This document shows positions 1 to 5,739 of a stretch of DNA of 5,739 bases, piece after piece. This DNA comes from an uncultured Planctomycetaceae bacterium (GTDB lineage: Bacteria > Planctomycetota > Planctomycetia > Planctomycetales > Planctomycetaceae): the NCBI GenBank assembly GCA_903823545.1, contig CAIJTL010001416.1, positions 1-5,739 of the forward strand, read 5' to 3'. The notes below the pieces were generated by a model. That model did not search any database, was not told the origin of the DNA, and saw nothing but the letters and a program-made list of their open reading frames with translations. The position numbers and the translations under genes were made by a program. Numbering within the stretch: the stretch's first letter is position 1; the number at the start of each line of letters is the position of its first letter.

Positions 1-1268
1 CGCAAGAAGTTCGGCAGCATCTTGTACGCCCTGGCGATGACGCTCATGAAGATTCTGCAAACCCGCTCGATCGAACGGTGCATCAAGCCGCGCCACGCAA
101 AGATTGGAATGTCGTCATTATTCTGGAAGAGAGTTTTGGGTCTGACTTTGTTGGTGTCTTGGGGGACAATCGCGGCTTGACTCCCTGTTTTGACAAGCTC
201 TCACGCGAAGCAACACTCTTCGACAATTTCTACGCGACCGGCAATCGCACCGCGCGTGCGCTCGAAGCCGTCACAACCTCAATGCCACCGATTCCGACGG
301 AGTCGATCCTCAAACGTGATCATTCTCAGCACGTTTTCACGTTGGCTCATGCATTGAAGGAGCGCGACTACAACCGCACCTTCATGTATGCCGGTCGTGG
401 TGTGTTTGACGGAGTTCGTTCCTTCATGACGGCCAACGGGTTTGATCGTTTTGTTGAACAGAAAGATTTCGTGAATCCGGAGTTCGTCAACGCTTGGGGC
501 GTTTCGGACGAAGATCTTTTCAATCGCGCTCTGACAGAGTTCGACGGGTTGCATGCCGAAGGAAAACCATTTTTTGCAATGTTGCTGACGGTCTCGAACC
601 ATCGGCCTTTTACGTATCCCGACGGTCGAATTGATCGGCCGTCGTCGGACCTGAGCCGAGAGAACGCGGTCAAATACGCGGACTGGTCGATCGGCATGTT
701 CTTCGACAAAGCCAAAGATCACGCTTGGAAGAAGGACACGATCTTCGTCGTCATGGGAGATCACGGCGCTCGAGTTTATGGCAGCCAGAAATTCCCGATG
801 AAGTCGTATCGAGTTCCGGTTCTGCTAATGCGACCGGACGACGGCGCTGAGGAAAAACGATGTCACACGCTCGCCTCATCGCTCGACATCGCCCCGACAA
901 TCATGGGGTTGCTCGGCGGAGATTATCGATCGGTCTTCTTTGGTCGAGACGTTCTCAGCTTACCTCCGGAACAAGGCTATGCCTTGATGCAGCACAACCA
1001 TGATGTCGCGTTGCTGACTGCTGACGACAAGCTGGTCGTTCTCGATGCACGCCGACAAGCGTGGGTCTATGACTTCGATAAGACCAACTTTTCACTCAAG
1101 GCCGAAAAGCTCCCGTCGCCAGAACGCCTCCGCTCAGCAATTTCGTTCTTTCAAACGGCCAACCGATTGTATTACGACGAACATCAATTCCCCGGCCTGC
1201 CGATTAAGCCGAGCCTCAGTCCGCTGGGTGCGTCGGATATTGCTGGCCAGGCGAAAGACAAGTTGTAG
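1..1268 (+). CDS. LtaS/MdoB-like phosphoglycerol transferase, sulfatase fold (5' partial)
   Basis: This is the C-terminal, extracytoplasmic catalytic domain of a lipoteichoic-acid-synthase/OpgB-type sulfatase-family protein. Such enzymes move phosphoglycerol (or similar) head groups from a lipid onto a glycan or polymer outside the cytoplasmic membrane. The frame is open from base 3, and its peptide (ending ANPLDRTVHQ) fits the family's linker, so the GTG at 78 is internal and the real start, with the transmembrane helices, lies upstream. Visible motifs: NVVIILEES with the likely metal-ligand Glu at 129-131; YATGNRT, whose Thr at 249-251 aligns with the catalytic Thr of LtaS; WGVSDED; SNHRPF with His at 600-602; and MGDHG with Asp-His at 759-764. 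All expected active-site residues are therefore present, so it is probably active. The stop is TAG at 1266-1268. It faces the MFS gene with a 14-bp gap and no visible terminator. The true acceptor and donor cannot be told from sequence; the family call is firm. Confidence 0.9.
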   Translation, partial: QEVRQHLVRPGDDAHEDSANPLDRTVHQAAPRKDWNVVIILEESFGSDFVGVLGDNRGLTPCFDKLSREATLFDNFYATGNRTARALEAVTTSMPPIPTESILKRDHSQHVFTLAHALKERDYNRTFMYAGRGVFDGVRSFMTANGFDRFVEQKDFVNPEFVNAWGVSDEDLFNRALTEFDGLHAEGKPFFAMLLTVSNHRPFTYPDGRIDRPSSDLSRENAVKYADWSIGMFFDKAKDHAWKKDTIFVVMGDHGARVYGSQKFPMKSYRVPVLLMRPDDGAEEKRCHTLASSLDIAPTIMGLLGGDYRSVFFGRDVLSLPPEQGYALMQHNHDVALLTADDKLVVLDARRQAWVYDFDKTNFSLKAEKLPSPERLRSAISFFQTANRLYYDEHQFPGLPIKPSLSPLGASDIAGQAKDKL

Positions 1269-1282
1269 GAGGCGGTGCATCA

Positions 1283-2551
1283 TCACATCGATCGCACCGG
1301 CGGCTTGATCACGAACCAGAGTGCGCCGCCGAAGGCTGCGATCGCGCAGGCTACTTTGATCGCCCCAGGCCAGCCCATCGTTTCGGCCATATACGGCGTC
1401 AGGACCGGCGAGATAAAGCCGCCGACGTTACCGAGCGTATTCATGAACGCACCGGAGAAGCCGCGCGACTTGCCGCCAATGTCGGTCGCGGTTGTCCAGA
1501 AGACTCCCTCGCACATTCCCAAACAGCCCATCGAGATCGCGAGGTACGCGACGATGCGCGACTGCTCTGTTCCGTTCACGGCGAGCAAAGCAAACAACGC
1601 CCCAAGGCCCATGCCGATCATCACAATGCTGCGGCGACCGCGAACGGTGCCGAACCACTTGCAGGCGGTGTCAGTGCTCAGTCCGCCGATCGCCATGCCG
1701 GCACCCATCGCTAAGAAGATGTAGAAAGAGGCACGCCGAGATTCATCGTCAGGCACGTGCAGGACTTTCTCGAAGTAGTATTCCATCCAATAAAAAAAGA
1801 GATACTGAAAGTATCCATAGGCGGCGTAGCTCAGCGACAACAACCAAAGATTGCCGCTTCGCAGCAGCGACATGATCTCATCGTGCGAGGCCTGCACCGC
1901 GATTTCTGCGGAACTGTCAGTCGATCGCTTTTCAGTCAAAGCTGTCGCTGACAACTTCCAGAACACCCCAAAAATCATCAACGTTGCCCCACTGATCACG
2001 AAGGCTCCCGGCCAGCCTGCGGTTTCAATGAGCCAATTGAAGATTGGGTAACTGAACGCAATCCCGAGCAACGCACCAGCGGTGCGCATGCCGTTGGCGG
2101 TCGCTCGATTTTCTGGTGGTAGCGAATCGGCTGCGACGTGAGCCGCACCCGGATGCAACGGCGAGCTACACAGACCGGTTAACCCACGAATCAGCAGCAA
2201 CCCGATCCAAAGGCTAAGTGGGATCGTAGAAACCCAGGTCAACGCTCCGGTCAGAGCGATCACCGCTCCCATCGCCAAACCATACAAGGTCAACGTCTTC
2301 ACCGAACCGATGCGGTCGATAAGCCAGCCACCTGGCAACATGCCGATCGTGTAGCAGATCAGAAAGCTCGAATAGACCCACCCCATGCGGACTTCGGAAA
2401 TGTCGAGCTGTTTGATGAAGATTTTGTTCCCGGCCACCGCAAGCCCTTCGCGGTTGAAGTGCCCGAGTGCGGCATAGCCCATCAGCAACAACACAATTCG
2501 CCAGCGAGCAGATGCGGACAAAGAACAGGAATTCGCAGCAACGTTGGTCAT
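1283..2551 (-). CDS. MFS transporter, anion:cation symporter (ACS)-like
   Basis: This is an inner-membrane secondary transporter of 422 residues, a normal length for a 12-helix major facilitator protein. Hydrophobic segments alternate through the sequence, with a hydrophilic central loop at about 200-228. The MFS motif A is clear at residues 74-87 (GGWLIDRIGSVKTL) between helices 2 and 3. The first helix carries HFNREGLAVAG, like the NR/DR-x-x-x-x-A signature of ACS-family sugar-acid and organic-anion transporters (ExuT, GarP, galactonate types), and GNVGGFISPVLTPYM near 373-387 is also typical of that family. It is the last gene of the block, 52 bp after the aminotransferase gene. The ATG at 2551 is preceded by AGGAA about 10 bases upstream. 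Given its neighbours it most likely imports, or possibly exports, a small carboxylate that the enolase-superfamily enzyme and aminotransferase act on; the substrate itself is inference. Confidence 0.9.
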   Translation of the reverse strand: MTNVAANSCSLSASARWRIVLLLMGYAALGHFNREGLAVAGNKIFIKQLDISEVRMGWVYSSFLICYTIGMLPGGWLIDRIGSVKTLTLYGLAMGAVIALTGALTWVSTIPLSLWIGLLLIRGLTGLCSSPLHPGAAHVAADSLPPENRATANGMRTAGALLGIAFSYPIFNWLIETAGWPGAFVISGATLMIFGVFWKLSATALTEKRSTDSSAEIAVQASHDEIMSLLRSGNLWLLSLSYAAYGYFQYLFFYWMEYYFEKVLHVPDDESRRASFYIFLAMGAGMAIGGLSTDTACKWFGTVRGRRSIVMIGMGLGALFALLAVNGTEQSRIVAYLAISMGCLGMCEGVFWTTATDIGGKSRGFSGAFMNTLGNVGGFISPVLTPYMAETMGWPGAIKVACAIAAFGGALWFVIKPPVRSM

Positions 2552-2603
2552 GGCGGTTTTGTTCCTGGGAATGGCTGAGTCAGCTTTTCTTTCCGGTCGA
2601 GTT

Positions 2604-3734
2604 TCACAAAGAGTTCAGCGCGTTCGACAACTCGCTCAGGAATGTTTCGATATCGGCGTGAGTGTTGTAGCCGTGAATGGCCACTCGCAGACGTCCGGCG
2701 TGCGACATGAGGTGGATGTTCTTGGTTCGGAGATGTTGAGCGATCGCCTCGGCCGATGGATGTCGGAAGGCGATGATCCCTGCGACAGCAGTCTCATCAG
2801 TCGGTGTCAGTAGTTCGACAGGGAACTTTGTCAGCTCTCGCAAGCAGTGTTGAACCAGCGGTCGAGTTGCTTGATCGATCGCGACAACACCGACGCTCTT
2901 GATGTAATTCAAAGCTGCACGAATGGCGTAGATCGCTGGGAAGTTAGGCATACCAACCGCAAAGCCAGCCGCTCCCGGTTTTGTGACGGCTCGCACAAAA
3001 CGCTCCGGTCCAAAGGCATCTTCGAGATTGAACCAACCTCCCGCAGAGACATGCCAGTCGTGTGCTTTCGCTTTCGGAACTCCTACCAATCCCCCGCCGT
3101 GGCTGGCCAGAATCCATTTGTGAGTACTGCTGACGACGAGATCCACGCCCGCTAGATCCAACGGAATGCGTCCCAAAGCTTGCGTGACGTCAACAGCCAA
3201 CAACGAAGGCGAGTGCTTACGAACGGACGCGACAACCTCGGGAAGTGACAATCGAAATCCGTTGAAAAAACTCACGAGTGACACGTTCACGAAACGTGTT
3301 TTCGGCGACAGCAATGGAATCAAATCGTCAATTCGCAACGCACCGTCACGTGACCGCCAGACGTGAACGGTGGCAGGGCAATCCGGCAACAACCAAGGTG
3401 TCGCTCCGGCAGGGAAGTCGAGATCGTTGATGATCACTTCATCGCCCGCTTTCAACTGCAACGCGAGAGCGGCCAAGTTGTAGGCTTCGGACGAGCAAGA
3501 GCAGATAGCAATTTCTGTCGGTGTGAGCCCATAGAACTCGGCAACGAGTGCTTTCGTTTCTTCCAACGCGGCGAAGTGAGGATCGCGACCGGCCATACCG
3601 AGTTGCTTGTCGCGAAAGTACTGATCGAGTCCTTCGCGAACCTCCAATGGCGGAAGTCCTTCTGCGGCAGAGTTGAGATAGATCATTTCATCAAGCATTG
3701 GAAACGAGCAGCGGCGAGATTCAGTCGTCAGCAT
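2604..3734 (-). CDS. PLP-dependent class V aminotransferase-fold enzyme
   Basis: This is a cytoplasmic fold-type I PLP enzyme of the class V family (cysteine desulfurase / isopenicillin N epimerase / phosphoserine aminotransferase relatives), 376 residues, about family length. Seen in order: the N-terminal YLNSAAEGLPP, matching the family's 'YLdnaa.g..p'; a Ser-rich cofactor phosphate region near 79-85; cofactor-binding VDVTQALG with Asp182; the SSTHKW motif with the Schiff-base Lys206 (codon 3117-3119); GMPN at 261-264; and the C-terminal RLRVAIHGYNT with Arg350, the usual substrate-carboxylate Arg. The Cys-containing loop of SufS/CsdA desulfurases, expected just before that Arg, is absent (SHAGRLR), so a cysteine-desulfurase role is unlikely. 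Aminotransferase, epimerase or lyase chemistry remains possible. The ATG at 3734 follows a strong AAGGAG with an 8-base spacer. It lies 87 bp after the enolase-superfamily gene and 52 bp before the MFS gene, consistent with one transcript. Substrate unknown. Confidence 0.88.
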   Translation of the reverse strand: MLTTESRRCSFPMLDEMIYLNSAAEGLPPLEVREGLDQYFRDKQLGMAGRDPHFAALEETKALVAEFYGLTPTEIAICSCSSEAYNLAALALQLKAGDEVIINDLDFPAGATPWLLPDCPATVHVWRSRDGALRIDDLIPLLSPKTRFVNVSLVSFFNGFRLSLPEVVASVRKHSPSLLAVDVTQALGRIPLDLAGVDLVVSSTHKWILASHGGGLVGVPKAKAHDWHVSAGGWFNLEDAFGPERFVRAVTKPGAAGFAVGMPNFPAIYAIRAALNYIKSVGVVAIDQATRPLVQHCLRELTKFPVELLTPTDETAVAGIIAFRHPSAEAIAQHLRTKNIHLMSHAGRLRVAIHGYNTHADIETFLSELSNALNSL

Positions 3735-3742
3735 CGGGAGAA

Positions 3743-3748
3743 CTCCTT
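3743..3748 (-). promoter_or_regulatory. Shine-Dalgarno site of the class V aminotransferase gene
   Basis: AAGGAG on the minus strand, 8 bases before the ATG at 3734. It is the best ribosome binding site in the window and fixes that start. The other starts have only AGGAA, GGAA or GAGAA. Confidence 0.75.
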
Positions 3749-3821
3749 CAAGGTGGTTTTCGACGGACTCATCTGTTTCAGTACGGGCACAGCAATCGTC
3801 ACCAGCGCAGGTGTAGGCACT

Positions 3822-4985
3822 TCAATCAATGCGAAACTTCGACTCCAGTTGTTTCGGAAATGGATAGCCGATTCCAGGCGTGTTCGGGAATTCGATCTCA
3901 CCGTTTATCACGGGAAAGCCAGCATCTTGCAGTTCGCGTCGCAGCGGCGAGTCAAAGACCTCCGCCGGCGCGAATTCAATGAACGGGGTAATCGGTGAGT
4001 AGGCTGCTAAATGCACCGAAGCCGCTCCGAGAATTTGCGTGGACCAATTCCCCGGGCAGACCAACGCTCCGCGCGACACTGCGAGATCAACGATCCGTTT
4101 CGCTTCCGTCAGCCCACCGCAGGTCGTCATATACGGCTGCATGACGGAGACCTTGCCCCGGTCCATCATGTCGAGGAATTCCCATCGAGTGACGCCGTGC
4201 TCACCCATTGCGAGCGGAATTGTCGTTAACTCCGCCAGTCGCGCGTAAGGCTCCGGCGAATCGACGGGGAACGGTGTCTCAAAGAAATAGATGTCGAACT
4301 CTTCCAGCTCGCGACAAATCCGAGCCACCGTCGGCACGTCGTTAAAGAGGTATCCGATATCGACCATTAAAGTCGGTTCAGGTCCGAGAGCCTCTCTTGC
4401 GCGACGAGCCATCGCAACGACCTGTTTCGGCGATGACATCATCGGCTCGACTTTGAATGCGCGATATCCCAACTCCAACAAGCGTGCCGCACGATCGGTT
4501 TGTTGGGCGATCATCGCTTCGCCGCCCCACGTGTCAGAGACCAACGTGCAATACGGCACCACGCTCGTCTGGCGAGTCTCCGTGTGTGTTTGAAACGGGC
4601 CACGCTGAACTCCGCCCAACAATTGCCAAACCGGTTGTCCAAGTGCTTGCCCATAAATGTCCCAGATCGCGACGTCGAGCGCACCGAGAATGATCACCTC
4701 CCAGCCTCGACGATTCGTGTGAATCAAGGAGTCCCAGACATGCTGCCACAGTCGCTCTGGGTGAGTGACCTCTTGCCCGATCAGCAGGCGACCGAAGTGT
4801 GTCTCCGACCCACCCACCGTCGCTTGCACAACTCCCGGCGGCACACGAAAGACTTCGGAAAACCCAACGAGACCGCCATCAGTATGCACTCGCAAACAAG
4901 CAAGCGGCTCGATGCCACCTTTGTCTGGATCAATTTCTGGACCGTCACCAATGACGAACGTTTCTAACCGAGTAATCTTCAACAT
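3822..4985 (-). CDS. Enolase-superfamily enzyme, rhamnonate-dehydratase-like, atypical active site
   Basis: This is a 387-residue mandelate racemase/muconate lactonizing-type protein: N-terminal capping domain to about 120, then a TIM barrel. Characterised relatives abstract the proton next to a carboxylate in a Mg-dependent way, usually dehydrating sugar acids. The metal ligands are present: Asp209 (LMVDIGY), Glu236 (FFETPF) and Glu262 (MGEHG). GEHGVTRWEF and QPYMTTCGGLTEAKRI closely resemble the matching strands of L-rhamnonate dehydratase. The acid/base residues differ: the KxK position reads K178-V-E180; the dyad Asp (QPD in relatives) is Tyr285; and the catalytic His (PHG) is Gly312 in CPGNWST. 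About ten extra residues lie between GGVQR and VPYCTL. The start at 4985 is preferred because the family begins M-K-I-T-x-x-E-T, as MLKITRLET does here, with GGAA five bases upstream. An in-frame ATG at 5021 would add 12 residues lacking homology. It could be a new specificity or a non-dehydratase. Confidence 0.87.
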   Translation of the reverse strand: MLKITRLETFVIGDGPEIDPDKGGIEPLACLRVHTDGGLVGFSEVFRVPPGVVQATVGGSETHFGRLLIGQEVTHPERLWQHVWDSLIHTNRRGWEVIILGALDVAIWDIYGQALGQPVWQLLGGVQRGPFQTHTETRQTSVVPYCTLVSDTWGGEAMIAQQTDRAARLLELGYRAFKVEPMMSSPKQVVAMARRAREALGPEPTLMVDIGYLFNDVPTVARICRELEEFDIYFFETPFPVDSPEPYARLAELTTIPLAMGEHGVTRWEFLDMMDRGKVSVMQPYMTTCGGLTEAKRIVDLAVSRGALVCPGNWSTQILGAASVHLAAYSPITPFIEFAPAEVFDSPLRRELQDAGFPVINGEIEFPNTPGIGYPFPKQLESKFRID

Positions 4986-5043
4986 GAGTGTTCCAGAAAC
5001 GGAGTCATCACACTCGCTCATTTATTCAATTCTCAAAATTGCG

Positions 5044-5180
5044 GTCGTTAGGCGAGCGACAGATAGGGATTCACCAGTCAGCCTTTTTGTACGACGGACT
5101 TCTAGTCCGTCGAAAAACGTTACGGACGGACTAGAAGTCCATCCTACAGGTAACTTCCAATCTGCCGCTCGCCTTACGAC
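5044..5180. repeat. Nested palindromic intergenic element (MITE/REP-like)
   Basis: An outer imperfect inverted repeat pairs 5044-5068 with 5156-5180: 21 of 25 positions match, and the outermost 19 match at 17. Inside it sits a second inverted repeat at 5089-5147. Almost the whole gap between the hydrolase and the enolase-superfamily gene is thus one fold-back structure. The outer right arm covers the hydrolase stop codon (5174-5176). Read as minus-strand RNA, one outer-arm mismatch becomes a G.U pair. No transposase is present, so a non-autonomous mobile palindrome (MITE or REP type) is the best guess; an RNA processing or stability element in the operon is the alternative. No target-site duplication was established. 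Confidence 0.6.
5089..5147. repeat. 23-bp inverted repeat, each arm itself a hairpin
   Basis: The arms 5089-5111 and 5125-5147 are reverse complements at 21 of 23 positions, around a 13-base loop. Arm one contains a perfect 8-bp stem with a 3-base loop (GACGGACT-TCT-AGTCCGTC, 5093-5111). Arm two contains a 9-bp stem with one mismatch (GGACGGACT-AGA-AGTCCATCC, 5124-5144), which is a G.U pair in minus-strand RNA. The DNA can therefore form one long hairpin or two small ones. On the transcribed (minus) strand the hairpin is followed by AAAAAGG, not a U-run, so it does not look like an intrinsic terminator. Confidence 0.8.
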
Positions 5181-5739
5181 TTCAATCGCTCGTTGCGCAT
5201 CTTCACGCTACGAGCGAGGTAATCGCGGTTCGTCTCCAAGCCGAATTCTGCCGCGATGGCTTCAACGGTTAAGTCCGGTCGGCGTGAGGCGAGTAAGAAG
5301 TAGCCTTCCGGTTCCCAGACTTCGATCTCGACATCGGGACCATACTTTTCGCGAATGGCGGGGAACTTGAGCTGGTTGAAGTCGATGTGAAATAGCTCGC
5401 GATTGATCAGAACATCGGCGACGGCCCACGGAGGCATCAGCTTTTGGCGAACCTTCAACGCGTCGTTACCGCGCTTCGCCAAGTATCGCCCATTCATGTC
5501 GATGATCGCGCTCTCTGCACCGTAAGCGACCGCCACAGCAAAGCCGTAACGCAAGGCCCAGTGTTGCAACAACTGACCGCCCCAATACATCGACGGCCAG
5601 AAGACAAGTCGCGCTCGCTGTCGCTCCAATTCAGCAGCGAGGAAATCAAAGTTCGCGTCGAAACAAACCGTCGCACCGACTCGCACGCCGTCACACTCTG
5701 CGACCGGCACTTCGTTTCCCGGAGTGATCCCGGATTCCA
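5174..5739 (-). CDS. Carbon-nitrogen hydrolase, nitrilase superfamily (5' partial)
   Basis: This is the C-terminal part of a cytoplasmic nitrilase-superfamily amidase, which hydrolyses a non-peptide C-N bond (amide, carbamoyl or nitrile) using a Glu-Lys-Cys triad. The frame is open to the window end, and the first residues (ESGITPGNEVPV) match the family's 'GitPG.e.pv' segment, so the GTG at 5710 is internal. The nucleophile Cys is in GATVCFDANF (codon 5663-5665). WPSMYWGG and AVAVAYGAESAIIDMNGRYLAKRG follow as the usual core strands. The triad Glu and Lys lie outside the window. After the core comes a tail of roughly 80 residues (IREKYGPDVEIEVWEPEGYF onward, ending in DYLARSVKMRNERLKS). I judge the tail intact, though its stop codon TAA (5174-5176) lies inside an inverted-repeat arm. 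It is the first visible gene of the minus-strand block; cotranscription with the enolase-superfamily gene is plausible but less sure because of the larger gap. Substrate unknown. Confidence 0.85.
   Translation of the reverse strand, partial: ESGITPGNEVPVAECDGVRVGATVCFDANFDFLAAELERQRARLVFWPSMYWGGQLLQHWALRYGFAVAVAYGAESAIIDMNGRYLAKRGNDALKVRQKLMPPWAVADVLINRELFHIDFNQLKFPAIREKYGPDVEIEVWEPEGYFLLASRRPDLTVEAIAAEFGLETNRDYLARSVKMRNERLKS

Noticed and set aside
279..764. Minus-strand open frame of 161 codons inside the LtaS-like gene
   Set aside because: Antisense shadow of a conserved catalytic domain; no plausible protein motifs.
2574..2584. GCTGAGTCAGC, an 11-bp dyad-symmetric site between the aminotransferase and MFS genes
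   Set aside because: Short, single occurrence, no known operator match; an 11-bp palindrome can arise by chance in this much sequence.
3363..3998. Long + strand open frame (211 codons) opposite the aminotransferase and enolase-superfamily genes
   Set aside because: It lies antisense to two well-supported genes, has no recognisable domain and a composition like a shadow frame.
4986..5043. Promoter for the enolase-superfamily gene in the AT-rich stretch
   Set aside because: No pair of -35/-10 boxes with acceptable spacing was found on the minus strand.
5089..5147. Intrinsic terminator after the hydrolase gene
   Set aside because: The hairpin is strong, but on the transcribed minus strand it is followed by an A-run rather than a U-run; the T-run lies on the plus strand, upstream of the stem.
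4765..5370. Plus-strand open frame of 201 codons spanning the palindromic gap
   Set aside because: It overlaps the hydrolase and the enolase-superfamily gene in antisense and runs through the palindromic repeat; no protein family is recognisable.

Overview
This window holds five protein-coding genes and one compact palindromic intergenic element. The gene style suggests a planctomycete or a similar bacterium. The pointers are a nitrilase-family protein with a long C-terminal tail, a sugar-acid-type enolase-superfamily enzyme, an anion:cation-symporter-like MFS protein, moderate GC, weak Shine-Dalgarno sites, and a palindromic element built on GGACTTCTAGTCC. This assignment is inference from style; no rRNA or marker gene is present.

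The left part (1-1268, + strand) is the 3' part of a gene for a membrane-anchored, LtaS/MdoB-type phosphoglycerol transferase of the sulfatase (alkaline phosphatase) fold. The frame stays open to the first base, so the N-terminal membrane part lies outside the window. It converges on the next gene with only 14 bp between the stop codons.

The rest (1283-5739) is a four-gene block, all on the - strand. In transcription order it is: a carbon-nitrogen hydrolase (nitrilase superfamily, 5' end cut by the window edge), an enolase-superfamily enzyme resembling L-rhamnonate dehydratase, a class V PLP-dependent aminotransferase-fold enzyme, and an MFS transporter. The last three are spaced 87 and 52 bp apart and are probably cotranscribed. 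The gap between hydrolase and enolase gene is larger (188 bp to the preferred start) and carries the palindromic element: an outer imperfect inverted repeat (5044-5068 / 5156-5180) enclosing a 23-bp inverted repeat (5089-5111 / 5125-5147), each arm of which is itself a hairpin. The outer right arm overlaps the hydrolase stop codon.

Functionally the block looks like uptake (MFS) plus processing of a small carboxylate or amide/amino compound. The most notable protein is the enolase-superfamily member. It keeps the three metal ligands, but the second Lys of KxK is Glu, and both members of the His-Asp dyad of rhamnonate-dehydratase-like enzymes are replaced (Asp by Tyr, His by Gly). A substrate cannot be named from sequence alone.
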